Assembly (NCBI RefSeq): GCF_003946405.1
Contig: NZ_RHOG01000027.1
Location: 1-40,304, forward strand
DNA length: 40,304 bases
Source of the DNA: Lacticaseibacillus yichunensis
Lineage (GTDB): Bacteria; Bacillota; Bacilli; Lactobacillales; Lactobacillaceae
Direction of reading: 5' to 3'
Shown: piece after piece, positions 7,461 to 16,491 of the stretch
How the letters are laid out: each line of letters begins with the position of its first letter
Position numbering within the stretch: the stretch's first letter is position 1
Made by a program: the position numbers and the translations under genes
Notes under the pieces: model-generated
The model's input: the letters and a program-made list of their open reading frames with translations, nothing else
Databases searched by the model: none
What the model was told of the DNA's origin: nothing

Positions 7461-9716
7461 ATGAATCAAATTGGGTTTGAAAGAAGGACGCGTCAGCGCT
7501 GGCAGTTGTTTTGGGGCAGTCTGGTGAGTGTTCTGGTCGTGATCACAATGCCCTTGCCGCAACCGGGACGCCGCGTCTTAGCAGCGACTGAAAGCAACGA
7601 CGCGGTTCAGGGGTACGCGACGGTAATGACGAAAACGGCAAGGATCTGGCAGTCGCTCGATTTTGACGACTCCGTGAGTGCCGCACCCGTCTACCATCGG
7701 ACGTTGGCAGTCCACTCGGTAAAAACGATTGCCAACGGCTCGCGTTATCTGGAACTTTATGATCGGTATGGCCAACGTCTTGGCTATCTGAACGAGACGC
7801 TGACGCAGCGCGCGACCACCTCGAAAGGTGCCCCACTTGCAGTCACCCGGTATCTGACGGTCACTGCCGACAATTTGGAAGTCTATCAAGGATTTGATAG
7901 CGCCCCGGTCAGCACGACAGGGTCCTACCTGCATCAGACACTTCTTGCAAAACGCTTGTACTACCGTTTTGACGGGAAAGCCTATTACTCCCTCTATAAT
8001 AAAATGGGTCAGTGGTTGGGCTATTTTGACTCCGCGGCCGTTCAAGAGGGCTCAGGCAATCTGGGCTCAGGCCTGAGTGAAGACAGTTATGTCACGCTCA
8101 CGAATTCTGGGTTTTCGTTATATCGAGACTTCTGGACAAAGAAAGCCAGCGCCGCTAGCTATGTGGATCGGACGTATCATGTTCGCTACAGCCACCGTGC
8201 TTACAATGGATCAGAATATCTGTCCTTGTACGATGCGGCTGATAGTTATATTGGTATCGTTAACCGACTTGCGACAAAAGCAGGCGCTGGTCCCCAGGGT
8301 GCGCCGCGTTCGGTCAATATCCCAGTTGTTTTGACCAACACGAAGGCCACACTTTGGCGCAATTTTTCCTGGACGCCGCTCGCGTCAGCCACGCAGTATC
8401 AAGATGCGCAGCTGACGGCAAAATGTGCATTTTACCATCTCAATGGCAGTACATATTACTCACTTTATGACAGCCAAGACAAATGGGCCGGTTATGTGAA
8501 TGCGGCGGCGACGACTTCTGATCTGCTGAAGACGGCCTTTGGTGCGGCTTTCAACAGTTATGTTTATGTGGCGATTCCTACCGGCAATAAAGCAAGCACT
8601 TGGACTTCCCCCAATGGCCAGAAAGCTGCGACACTTTACACGAACGGAACACGTCTCAGGACAAAGCGTGCGCGATTGATCGGCTCGCGGATGTGGTATC
8701 AATTGACGAATGGGTTGTGGTCGAATGATATCTACCTGTCGTTGACTGTTTCTAATAAATCGCGTGGGTATACGACGAGTATTAAACGCAATCGCGTTCG
8801 CACCTATGCAGGCAAGTCGGCCACTGTGTATGATGCGCCTGGTGGGCACCGAGTTGACACCTTGGGCACGAAAACGATTCCGACTTTTTCCAATCGCAGC
8901 GTATTCAAAAATGAAATGTGGTTCAAGATTGGGATCAATCGCTGGGTGCGGCGCACTCAAGCCTATGAAGTCTTGCCGTATCAAAATCCCGCCGGTGTGT
9001 TCCAAGTTCTTTATGACAAGATTCAGCCGGTCGGTCAGATCGGCTATAATCTAGGCTATAGCTATGAAGGTGTGAAGACCTGGCTCGTACTCGGTAAGTT
9101 GGGCCTGAGTCGCAGCTACAATAACATGAGCGTGGCTGCCGTTGCAGCAGTCCGCCGCTTCCAAGCAAGCCATGGACTGCCCGCGAATGGGGTGGTCGAT
9201 CTTGCCACCTGGAAAAAACTTGGGTTAAGCGCCTCACTGTGGACGAGTCTGGATCGTTATGTTCATCCCCTTGGAGCGCAGTGGTATAACGACCGCTCTG
9301 AACACATTGAAGCGATAATTGCTGCCGCCTATGAGTATCTAGGCAACCCATATATGGTAGGGGCCTCGTCCACGCCCTCATATGGGGTGGACTGTTCAGG
9401 ACTGGTGATGCAGGCACTTTACGCCGCGGGCATCAGCCCAGTACCAGTGTCCTCGATTCAGCATGCCCAACCTGGCAATGAATGGAACTCACGGCTGTTA
9501 GCGGCCAGCAGTAAATTCAAGACGGTCGCCTACAGTGCACGCCAGCGTGGCGACTTGATCTTCTATAAGGAGCCAGGAACTGGGCTGGTGTGGCATGTTG
9601 CGATCTATCTCGGGCATGACCAGGTCATCGAAGCGTGGCCGCCGAAAGTTATGGTGGCGCCCATTAAAAATAGTCATCGTAACTGGGTCAGTCGAGTCGC
9701 CAGACCCTTCCAATAA
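7461..9716 (+). CDS. secreted NlpC/P60 peptidoglycan endopeptidase with GW-like and PG-binding domains
   Basis: A 751-residue exported protein. Signal peptide: basic start, hydrophobic core about 16-30, likely cleavage after VLA near 41. Then four GW/SH3_8-type modules of roughly 78 residues (about 50-360), each with the pattern (I/L)W..F....Y....(N)GS.YYSLYD...GYIN; two diverged SH3-like modules (about 370-520); a PG_binding_1 domain (about 527-590, AAVRRFQASHGLPANGVVDLATWKKLGL); and an NlpC/P60 domain (about 614-751) with Cys645 in DCSG and His712 in WHVAIYLG. NlpC/P60 enzymes cut gamma-D-Glu bonds in peptidoglycan stems. GW modules bind teichoic acids and hold such enzymes to the wall. ATG at 7461 is preferred over an upstream TTG because AAGGGGAAG precedes it. 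The next gene begins 18 bases after the stop. Confidence 0.92.
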   Translation: MNQIGFERRTRQRWQLFWGSLVSVLVVITMPLPQPGRRVLAATESNDAVQGYATVMTKTARIWQSLDFDDSVSAAPVYHRTLAVHSVKTIANGSRYLELYDRYGQRLGYLNETLTQRATTSKGAPLAVTRYLTVTADNLEVYQGFDSAPVSTTGSYLHQTLLAKRLYYRFDGKAYYSLYNKMGQWLGYFDSAAVQEGSGNLGSGLSEDSYVTLTNSGFSLYRDFWTKKASAASYVDRTYHVRYSHRAYNGSEYLSLYDAADSYIGIVNRLATKAGAGPQGAPRSVNIPVVLTNTKATLWRNFSWTPLASATQYQDAQLTAKCAFYHLNGSTYYSLYDSQDKWAGYVNAAATTSDLLKTAFGAAFNSYVYVAIPTGNKASTWTSPNGQKAATLYTNGTRLRTKRARLIGSRMWYQLTNGLWSNDIYLSLTVSNKSRGYTTSIKRNRVRTYAGKSATVYDAPGGHRVDTLGTKTIPTFSNRSVFKNEMWFKIGINRWVRRTQAYEVLPYQNPAGVFQVLYDKIQPVGQIGYNLGYSYEGVKTWLVLGKLGLSRSYNNMSVAAVAAVRRFQASHGLPANGVVDLATWKKLGLSASLWTSLDRYVHPLGAQWYNDRSEHIEAIIAAAYEYLGNPYMVGASSTPSYGVDCSGLVMQALYAAGISPVPVSSIQHAQPGNEWNSRLLAASSKFKTVAYSARQRGDLIFYKEPGTGLVWHVAIYLGHDQVIEAWPPKVMVAPIKNSHRNWVSRVARPFQ

Positions 9717-9734
9717 AGCGAGGAGTTAAATAAA

Positions 9735-11720
9735 TTGGTTAGATCAAAACGAAGAACGGTCGCGCTCAGCGTTGCATGTGTGCTTAGCTTAGTTGGCGCT
9801 GTTTTACCGGTACCAGTTCAGGCTGCCCAGACTGTGCTTGCCGCCAAAACAGGGACGGCGATGGGCAGTCAATCAAGCAATCCGGCACTCTCGGCGGAAC
9901 CGTCGCCGTCAAACCCGGACACTGGAATCGAACAGAAGAACGTTCAGCAACCCGGAACGACTACAGATGAGAGCACCCAGGTTGAAACAGGTAATGGCGC
10001 CTCAGCGCCTTCCGACACTGCGACCAAACCATCGACAGACGAGACGAACGCGACCAAGCAGCCAATAAGCACAGTGCAAGACCAGTCGGCGCAGAAATCG
10101 GCTACTCACACCAGCCAATCAGCTCAATCATCTGAGGCGTCGAGCGGTCAGACGGCGTCAGACGCTTCAACTTCACAGCCGGCCGCGTCTTCAGTCACCC
10201 CAGATCAACCAAATCTCACGGAACCTGCTGCTGATGCGCCAACCTATGAGCCTGCAACTGGCTATGCAACCATCATTTCGGCCGGGGTCAAGATCTGGGT
10301 AGACCTGACTTTTTCGGTTTCTCAATCGGCCGGAACTTATTTGAATCAGACCTTAAAGATCGACCAAGTTGGAACTATCTCAAATGGCAGTCAGTATTAT
10401 CGGTTGCGCAATGCTGCAGGCCAAGTGATTGGTTACATCAACGCGCTGACAGTGGCAGTCACTGACGCGCCGCAGGGACGGGCAGAGATGCGCACCGATT
10501 ATCTGACGGTGATCGATGACACGCCGCTCTATCGTAATTTTGATGGCGTCGTGCTCAATGCCGCTGGGAAATATTATCATCAGACGCTTCGCTCTCGGGG
10601 GCTTTATCACCACTTCAATGGGCGAACCTATGCCTCACTGTATGACAATACAAATCAGTGGGTAGGCTATGCGCCGCTCACCTCACTTCAGGCGGGAAGT
10701 GGCGTCTGGGGCGCGGGACTGGCGGTCGATCAATATGCGACCATCAGCAGTCGCAACTTCACGTTATATCGGAATTTCGATTGGGTGAAAATAAGTACAA
10801 CGGCCGCGAATTATCAAAAGACGTTCCAAATCAGATATCTCCATCATGGCTTCAATGGCAGCACGTTTGCTTCGCTGTATAACAATAATGGTGGCTTTGT
10901 CGGTATCGTCAATCTGACCGCGTTGCGGGTCGGGGATGGCCAACAAGGGGCGCCGATCGCAATGCCTGCGAAGAAAGTCGTGATCAACTCAAAGACCGCT
11001 TCCCTGTGGCGAAATTTTACCTGGGTCAAAAAAGGGGCCGCCAGTACTTATTACGGGCAAACGCTGCTGGCAAAATGCTTTTATCAGCACTTTAATGGTA
11101 GCACGTATTACTCGCTCTACACCGTTAATGGGGTCTGGGTCGGCTACCTGAATGCGAGCTGCGTCAAGGACCCGGTCCTGTTGTACAAAAAATTGGATGT
11201 CGTCAATTACAGCCAGTACGCAAATGGCATTCCGGAAGGCTGTGAAGGCGTTTCTTTGCTGGAAGCCCTCAAGTATAAGCGACACGCCTTGAATTATTCC
11301 CCGCGCCAGTTCTTATCCTTGATTCCCAAGGCGAGTTCCCCATATGCGGGATTCGTCGGTAGTCCATTTGTCTCGAGCGGTCAATACACGGCGATTTTTG
11401 CTGCACCACTGGCAAAATGGGGTCGTCAGTTCGGGGATGTCGCAGATATTTCTGGGTCTTTGGTCAATGAGCTACTTGCAGAGGTCGAAAAGGGAAATCC
11501 GGTGGTCGCCTATGTCACGATTCACTTTGCCACACCAGCCTGGGCGCAGTGGCCATTTGGTCGGGTCCCCAACAATAACCATGCCGTTGTTTTGGCTGGG
11601 TTCAATAAAACAGCAGGAACGGTGTACGTATCCGATCCAATCGATGGCAAATATTGGCTGCCACTGACGACTTTCTCGCGCATCTACAATGCTCGGAAAA
11701 TGGCCGTTGTGGTTCGCTGA
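9735..11720 (+). CDS. secreted GW-module protein with C39-like cysteine peptidase domain
   Basis: A 661-residue exported protein starting at TTG (9735) with AGGAG nine bases upstream. A signal peptide ends near VQA at 31. Residues about 36-172 are a low-complexity Ser/Thr/Gln/Ala linker, probably spanning the wall. Four GW-like modules follow (about 175-477), closely matching those of the upstream gene, so the two are likely duplicates in their middle parts. The C-terminus (about 478-661) fits the C39-like peptidase_C39_2 fold: Gln in VVNYSQYANG, Cys503 in PEGCEGVSLLEAL, His616 in NNHAVVLAGF and Asp634 in VSDPID, giving a Cys-His-Asp set. Its target is unknown; no bacteriocin-type ABC exporter is attached. 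It is cotranscribed with the NlpC/P60 gene and ends at a two-way terminator. Confidence 0.87.
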   Translation: MVRSKRRTVALSVACVLSLVGAVLPVPVQAAQTVLAAKTGTAMGSQSSNPALSAEPSPSNPDTGIEQKNVQQPGTTTDESTQVETGNGASAPSDTATKPSTDETNATKQPISTVQDQSAQKSATHTSQSAQSSEASSGQTASDASTSQPAASSVTPDQPNLTEPAADAPTYEPATGYATIISAGVKIWVDLTFSVSQSAGTYLNQTLKIDQVGTISNGSQYYRLRNAAGQVIGYINALTVAVTDAPQGRAEMRTDYLTVIDDTPLYRNFDGVVLNAAGKYYHQTLRSRGLYHHFNGRTYASLYDNTNQWVGYAPLTSLQAGSGVWGAGLAVDQYATISSRNFTLYRNFDWVKISTTAANYQKTFQIRYLHHGFNGSTFASLYNNNGGFVGIVNLTALRVGDGQQGAPIAMPAKKVVINSKTASLWRNFTWVKKGAASTYYGQTLLAKCFYQHFNGSTYYSLYTVNGVWVGYLNASCVKDPVLLYKKLDVVNYSQYANGIPEGCEGVSLLEALKYKRHALNYSPRQFLSLIPKASSPYAGFVGSPFVSSGQYTAIFAAPLAKWGRQFGDVADISGSLVNELLAEVEKGNPVVAYVTIHFATPAWAQWPFGRVPNNNHAVVLAGFNKTAGTVYVSDPIDGKYWLPLTTFSRIYNARKMAVVVR

Positions 11721-11727
11721 ATCAAAT

Positions 11728-11776
11728 AGGGACGACACACTGCAGTTGCAACCACGCAGTGTATCGTCCCTTTCTT
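11728..11776. terminator. bidirectional terminator between the C39-like gene and galU
   Basis: Arms GGGACGA-C-ACACTGC (11729-11743) and GCAGTGT-A-TCGTCCC (11756-11770) pair with one mismatch. TTTCTTTG follows on the plus strand and TATTTGATT on the minus strand, so it can stop both converging transcripts. Confidence 0.85.
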
Positions 11777-11778
11777 TG

Positions 11779-12678
11779 TTACTTTGATGAAGCTTGCTCT
11801 TTTTTTAGTCGATCAGCTAGCTCCAAAATATAAGCCCGCAGCTCGTCTTTGACTTCCGGATGCGTCAGGCCGTATTCAATATTGGTCTCAACATAGCCGG
11901 CCTTGTTGCCGACATCGAAGCGCTCGCCTTTGAACACATGGGCGAAGACGCGCTGGGTCTGGTTGAGGGTGTCGATGGCATCGGTGAGCTGAATCTCATT
12001 GCCTTTGCCGGGTTTGGTGTGTTCAAGCACGTCAAAGATCTCAGGCGTTAGAAGATACCGGCCAATGATCGCCAGGTCGCTTGGGGCATCCTTGACCGCC
12101 GGCTTTTCGACAAACTTGCGCACGTTGTAAAGATTCGGGGCGACTTCGCTGCCGGGGTCGATGACACCATAGGAAGAGACATCCTTGTGCGGCACTTTTT
12201 TGACCGCAAGAATCGAGGCGTGGGTCTTATCGTATTCGTTGATCAACTGCTGGGTCAACGGGACCTCATCGTTCATCAGGTCGTCGCCGAGCATCACGAC
12301 AAATGGCTCGCCAGCGATGAACGATTTTGCTAGGCGCACCGCGTCGCCCAACCCACGTGGGTAAGGCTGGCGCACGAAAAACATGTTTACGCCGATATCG
12401 GTGGTTTGGTGGACGAGGTTGAGCAGGTCAGTTTTCCCTTTGCTTTCAAGATTGGCTTCGAGTTCAGGGGCCGAGTCGAAATGATCCTCGATCGAACGCT
12501 TGGATTTACCCTCGATGATGAGGATATCTTCGATTCCACTTGCCTTGGCTTCTTCGACGATGAATTGAATCGTTGGCTTGTCAACAATCGGCAGCATTTC
12601 CTTCGCGAGCGCTTTGGTGGCGGGCAAGAAACGGGTCCCGAGGCCAGCTGCCGGGATGACGGCTTTCCTAACTTTCAT
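11779..12678 (-). CDS. galU: UTP-glucose-1-phosphate uridylyltransferase
   Basis: The 299-residue protein matches GalU throughout: [42 protein letters not shown] at the N-terminus carries the nucleotide-binding GxGTR loop and the K-E-M-L-P motif, with [10 protein letters not shown] and FVEKP further on. It makes UDP-glucose from UTP and glucose 1-phosphate in the cytoplasm, a precursor for wall polysaccharide and for glycosylation of teichoic acids and glycolipids. The start at 12678 is preferred to an ATG nine bases upstream because AAAGGA then lies eight bases before it. It is a single-gene unit opposite to its neighbours. Confidence 0.97.
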   Translation of the reverse strand: MKVRKAVIPAAGLGTRFLPATKALAKEMLPIVDKPTIQFIVEEAKASGIEDILIIEGKSKRSIEDHFDSAPELEANLESKGKTDLLNLVHQTTDIGVNMFFVRQPYPRGLGDAVRLAKSFIAGEPFVVMLGDDLMNDEVPLTQQLINEYDKTHASILAVKKVPHKDVSSYGVIDPGSEVAPNLYNVRKFVEKPAVKDAPSDLAIIGRYLLTPEIFDVLEHTKPGKGNEIQLTDAIDTLNQTQRVFAHVFKGERFDVGNKAGYVETNIEYGLTHPEVKDELRAYILELADRLKKEQASSK

Positions 12679-12747
12679 GTGCTCCATCCTTTCTTGATCC
12701 TCTTAAGTATACGGTATCATCGGCCGAGATGATAGGCAGACGCATGA

Positions 12748-12776
12748 TTGACACGCCCCTGGCCAAAAGATACGCT
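12748..12776 (+). promoter_or_regulatory. probable promoter of the S9 peptidase gene
   Basis: A perfect TTGACA (12748-12753) is followed after 17 bases by a weak -10, TACGCT (12771-12776), 29 bases before the ATG. Confidence 0.55.
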
Positions 12777-12805
12777 AACTATAGATTATTCAGGAGGCGA
12801 TATCG

Positions 12806-14758
12806 ATGAACGTACAAGCAGACGATATCTTCAAGATCAAGACGTTGAGCCAGCCGCAGGGCGACGGGCAGACGATTTTTTATCAGGAAAATTGGATAGA
12901 TGAGACGGACAATACCTATTACTCGCGGCTGCGGAAGCTGGACCGTGCCACACGCCGTCAGCTGCCATTTGGCCACGACCAGCAACACGACCACGCCCCA
13001 CAGCTGAACCGTTCCCAAACGACGCTTGGCTTCCTCAGCCAGGACAAGGATGGCCACACCCAAGTCTTCGTGCAGGCGACAGACGGCGGCTCGGCGCGCC
13101 AGCTGACCCATGAAAAAGAAGGGGTTGGCGCTTTTCTGTGGGCGGCCGATGATGCCTCTATTTTTTACCAGACTCAGACGACGCCGGCGAAGCCTGACCC
13201 AAAGCGGCCGGCTGTGAAAACAGTGACCAAGGCGCAGTACAAGCTCAACGGCGCCGGCGTGTTGCCGGAAGGGCTGACAAGCTCACTGAAGCAACAGGTG
13301 CTGACCAACAAAACAGGCCAGACGCTGTACACCAACCCAGACGGCTTCGGCTTGGCCGCAGTCTCTCCGACAGGCGACATGATTGCCTTGGCGCTTGGCC
13401 GTGATGAAAAAGATGACAAGAATTTTGGCTCGCAGGTGGGTCTGTTTGATCTGGCCACAGGCAAGGTGACACTGTTGGCGCTTGAGGCCCCGCAAAGCGC
13501 GCTGGAGGCATTGACGTTCAGTCCGGATGGCACCCAACTCTTGTTGTTTGGCAATGAAGGCCGACTGCCGAATGTGCAGCAAAATCATCTCTGGCACGCC
13601 GACCTTGCGACGGGCGAGCTGACGGATACAACCACGGACCTCGATCTGGACATCACCGGGATGATCACTGGCGATATTCAGCGCGGGCTGTCCGGTCGCG
13701 GCGCCGCCTTTGCGACTAGCGATTATTATGTGACGACCGGCTTTGACCATGGCCGCGCGAGCCTTTATGTCGGCGGGCCGGATGAGCCGCTTCACGTGCT
13801 CTTGGGCGGCGACCGGCACATCACGGATTGGGTACTGACCCCGGATGGACACGGCCTAATTTTTACCTGCAGCGACCCCGTTGTCCCAAGCCAACTGCGC
13901 TATTTTGACTTGATCACCGAAGACGAGACACTGCTGGCCGACCCGAACACGCGCTATGAAAATTCGCATGCGCTGGTGGCGCCTGAGGAGTTCAATTTTG
14001 ACCGCGGCGAGTTCAACATCGAGGGGTGGTATTATGCCCCTGCCACGGCCAGCGCTGAAAAGCATCCTGCGATTCTGTATGTTCATGGCGGCCCGCAGGT
14101 AGGTTATGGCGACACGTTCTTCCATGAGATGCAGTTTCTGGCGGGCAAAGGCTACGGCGTGATCTGCCTCAATCCGCGCGGCGGGGCCGGCTATGGGCAA
14201 GCGTTCACGGCGGCCGTCATCCAGCATTACGGCGAAGATGATTATCAAGATCTGATGACCGGGGTGGATGAGGCGCTGCGGCTGGATCCACAGATCGACC
14301 CGACCCATGTGTATGTCACCGGCGGCTCATATGGCGGTTTCATGACGAACTGGATCGTGACCCACACGAATCGGTTCAAGGCGGCGGCGACCCAGCGCTC
14401 CATCTCAGACTGGATCAGTTTTTACGGCACCTCGGACATCGGTTATTACTTCACGCCGTGGGAATTGCAGGGCACCTGGTCGGGCGACACGGAAGACGTG
14501 CAGACGCTGTGGGATTTTTCCCCGCTAAAGTACATCGCCAACGTCAAGACGCCGACCCTGGTGCTGCACGGCGAAGAAGATCAGCGCTGTCCGATCGGGC
14601 AAGGCGAAGAGTTCTACACGGGCTTGAAAATGCACGGCGTTGACACGAAATTCATGCGCTTCCCTGGCTCGAACCACGAGTTGTCGCGGTCTGGCATGCC
14701 GCATTTGCGCATCGCCCGCCTGAATGCAATCGCCGATTGGTTTGAGGCGCATCGCTAA
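12806..14758 (+). CDS. S9 family serine peptidase (acylaminoacyl-peptidase/prolyl oligopeptidase type)
   Basis: The 650-residue cytoplasmic protein has an N-terminal beta-propeller with repeated blade-like strands (for example LTFSPDGTQLLLFGNEG) and a C-terminal alpha/beta-hydrolase domain from about residue 400. The triad is visible: Ser508 in GGSYGGFMTNW, Asp592 in HGEEDQRCP and His624 in GSNHELSRSG. Such enzymes remove N-terminal residues or acylated residues from short peptides and would fit with peptide uptake by DtpT. There is no signal peptide. ATG at 12806 follows AGGAGG at eight bases. proC starts 70 bases downstream without an obvious terminator between. Confidence 0.94.
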   Translation: MNVQADDIFKIKTLSQPQGDGQTIFYQENWIDETDNTYYSRLRKLDRATRRQLPFGHDQQHDHAPQLNRSQTTLGFLSQDKDGHTQVFVQATDGGSARQLTHEKEGVGAFLWAADDASIFYQTQTTPAKPDPKRPAVKTVTKAQYKLNGAGVLPEGLTSSLKQQVLTNKTGQTLYTNPDGFGLAAVSPTGDMIALALGRDEKDDKNFGSQVGLFDLATGKVTLLALEAPQSALEALTFSPDGTQLLLFGNEGRLPNVQQNHLWHADLATGELTDTTTDLDLDITGMITGDIQRGLSGRGAAFATSDYYVTTGFDHGRASLYVGGPDEPLHVLLGGDRHITDWVLTPDGHGLIFTCSDPVVPSQLRYFDLITEDETLLADPNTRYENSHALVAPEEFNFDRGEFNIEGWYYAPATASAEKHPAILYVHGGPQVGYGDTFFHEMQFLAGKGYGVICLNPRGGAGYGQAFTAAVIQHYGEDDYQDLMTGVDEALRLDPQIDPTHVYVTGGSYGGFMTNWIVTHTNRFKAAATQRSISDWISFYGTSDIGYYFTPWELQGTWSGDTEDVQTLWDFSPLKYIANVKTPTLVLHGEEDQRCPIGQGEEFYTGLKMHGVDTKFMRFPGSNHELSRSGMPHLRIARLNAIADWFEAHR

Positions 14759-14828
14759 AACCTGGGCGCAAACTTTATCTTTCGCAGCGGACTGCTTGGC
14801 CCGTCAGTCGTCATTGGAGGAAATGTCT

Positions 14829-15629
14829 ATGAAACTCGGCTTTATCGGCGTGGGCAACATGGCCCAGGCCATCATCGAGGGCTTGCTCAAGGCGCAGGCC
14901 CTGACGCCAGGCACCATCCTAGTTCACGGCGGGCACGCCGCGCATTTTCAGCCATACGCCGAGGCACATGGCCTGCAGGTCGCGCCGGATAACGCGACGG
15001 TGGCCGCTAGCTGTGAGATCGTGATTCTTGCGGTCAAACCCACCCTGGCCCCCTCGGTCTCTGCTGAGATCGCAGAGGCGGTGCAGGCACATCGCCCCAT
15101 GATCATCTCTTTGATGGCAGGAGTCTCGCTGGAAAAACTCGCCACATTGTTGGGGGATGCCGCCTTGCCGCTGGTGCGCTTGATGCCAAACCTCAACGTC
15201 GCAATCGACGCGGGGATGACGGCCTATGCGCTCAACCAGGTCGCGGCGGCGCAGGCCCAGCAGGTGATCGATCTCTTTTCCCCACTTGGCGGGTTGACCG
15301 AGTTGCCAGAAGCGGATTTTGCCACATTTGGCGCGCTGGCAGGCAGTGCCCCGGCCTTCGTCTATCTCTTCATCGACGCGTTGGCGCGGGCCGGCGTGAA
15401 GCACGGCTTGACCAAGCAAACGGCCACTGAGATCGTCGCACAAATGCTGGCCGGAAGCGGGCAAATGGTGCTGGCAAGCGAGGCAAGTCCGTTTGATTTG
15501 ATCGATAAGGTCTCCAGCCCTGGCGGCACGACGGTCGAAGGCATTTTGGCAATGGAGGCGCATGGCTTTTCCACGGCGGCGGTGGCCGGGGTCGACGCAA
15601 CGATCGCCAAAGATCATGAGAGTGATTAA
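14829..15629 (+). CDS. proC: pyrroline-5-carboxylate reductase
   Basis: The 266-residue protein starts with the Rossmann motif MKLGFIGVGNMAQAIIEGLL and has the family signature near the C-terminus (VSSPGGTTVEGILAME), typical of ProC, and LMPNLNVAI and the helical dimer region in between. It reduces 1-pyrroline-5-carboxylate to proline with NAD(P)H, the last step of proline synthesis. ATG at 14829 is chosen because GGAGG lies eight bases upstream; an ATG six bases earlier is too close. It may be cotranscribed with the S9 peptidase gene, a pairing that would place proline release and proline synthesis together, though that link is only inference. Confidence 0.95.
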   Translation: MKLGFIGVGNMAQAIIEGLLKAQALTPGTILVHGGHAAHFQPYAEAHGLQVAPDNATVAASCEIVILAVKPTLAPSVSAEIAEAVQAHRPMIISLMAGVSLEKLATLLGDAALPLVRLMPNLNVAIDAGMTAYALNQVAAAQAQQVIDLFSPLGGLTELPEADFATFGALAGSAPAFVYLFIDALARAGVKHGLTKQTATEIVAQMLAGSGQMVLASEASPFDLIDKVSSPGGTTVEGILAMEAHGFSTAAVAGVDATIAKDHESD

Positions 15630-15647
15630 GTGAGTCAACAACGGTGC

Positions 15648-15676
15648 TTGCTTTGTTGGTCTATACCATTTATACT
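15648..15676 (+). promoter_or_regulatory. promoter of the GntR regulator gene
   Basis: TTGCTT (15648-15653) and TATACT (15671-15676) are 17 bases apart, 42 bases before the GTG start. Confidence 0.7.
15656..15669. promoter_or_regulatory. candidate GntR/HutC-type operator
   Basis: TTGGTCTATACCAT sits between the -35 and -10 boxes. It resembles the TGGTCTAGACCA-type sites bound by HutC-subfamily regulators such as NagR/YvoA and DasR. Its position would let the regulator encoded just downstream repress itself. This is a motif match by eye. Confidence 0.5.
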
Positions 15677-15717
15677 GGACAGGTAATCAGCAGAGCAAGT
15701 AGGAAAGGACGAGCGCA

Positions 15718-16419
15718 GTGGAATCTCCAGTCTATATTCAGATTCATAATCAGATCCGGCAGGACATCGAGGCAGGCAAGTGGCAGATCGGTGATCGTAT
15801 CCCCTCTGAGCGCGACCTCGCCCAGTCGTTCAGCGTTTCGCGAATGACGCTGCGGCAGGCGATTCAGACGCTGGTGGATGAAGGCATTCTCGAGCGCCGC
15901 ATCGGAGCTGGGACCTATGTCGCCAACCAGAAGGTACAGGAGCGGGTGTCCGGGGTCACGAGTTTCACGGACCTCATGCTCGCGCAGGGCAAAGTCCCTT
16001 CGAGCAAAACGATCTCGTATCATGTCGCCAAGCCGTCTTTGTCCGAAAGTGAGAAGTTGAAGTTGAACGATGGCGATCAGATCTTGCGGATGGAGCGGAT
16101 TCGCTTTGCCGATGAGGTGCCGATCTGTTTTGAGGTCGCCACGGTGCCGTATGATCTCGTCAAGGATTTCAGTAAAAGCGAAGTGACCAAGTCCTTTTAT
16201 CACGCCTTGGAGAAAAAAGGTGGCTTCCACATTGGCGGCGCGTCCCAGACTGTTTCCGCCATGCTGGCCAGTGAGCGCATCGCCGAATACCTCGACATCA
16301 AGCGCGGTGAGGCAATTTTACGCTTGCGCCAGATCTCGCTTCTGCAGGACGGCCGGCCGTTTGAATATGTCCGGACCCAGTATGTGGGCGAACGGTTTGA
16401 ATTTTTCCTGGAACGCTAG
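15718..16419 (+). CDS. GntR-family transcriptional regulator (HutC subfamily, UTRA domain)
   Basis: The 233-residue protein has an N-terminal winged helix (about residues 1-70) with PVYIQIHNQIRQDIEAGKWQIGDRIPSERDLAQSFSVSRMTLRQAIQTLVDEGILERRIGAGTYV-type sequence in order, the classic GntR helix-turn-helix, and a UTRA effector domain behind it (about 85-230, with ILRMERIRFADEVPICFE and the C-terminal FEYVRTQYVGERFEFFLER). The FEYV.....G.R.EF pattern is like that of NagR/YvoA, which sense amino-sugar phosphates; the true effector is not shown, and no nag genes are adjacent. GTG at 15718 follows AAAGGA at eight bases. A probable operator overlaps its own promoter. It is monocistronic. Confidence 0.93.
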   Translation: MESPVYIQIHNQIRQDIEAGKWQIGDRIPSERDLAQSFSVSRMTLRQAIQTLVDEGILERRIGAGTYVANQKVQERVSGVTSFTDLMLAQGKVPSSKTISYHVAKPSLSESEKLKLNDGDQILRMERIRFADEVPICFEVATVPYDLVKDFSKSEVTKSFYHALEKKGGFHIGGASQTVSAMLASERIAEYLDIKRGEAILRLRQISLLQDGRPFEYVRTQYVGERFEFFLER

Positions 16420-16431
16420 GCAAAAGAAAGG

Positions 16432-16479
16432 AAAAGCGATGCATGACAGTCGGTTGTCGACTGCCATGCATCGCTTTTT
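16432..16479. terminator. bidirectional terminator between the GntR gene and the minus-strand lipoprotein gene
   Basis: Arms AAGCGATGCATG-A-CAGTCG and CGACTG-C-CATGCATCGCTT pair with a single mismatch around GTTGT, with T-runs or A-runs at both ends (AAAAG before, CTTTTTG after). Confidence 0.87.
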
Positions 16480-16491
16480 GATTCGATTCGA

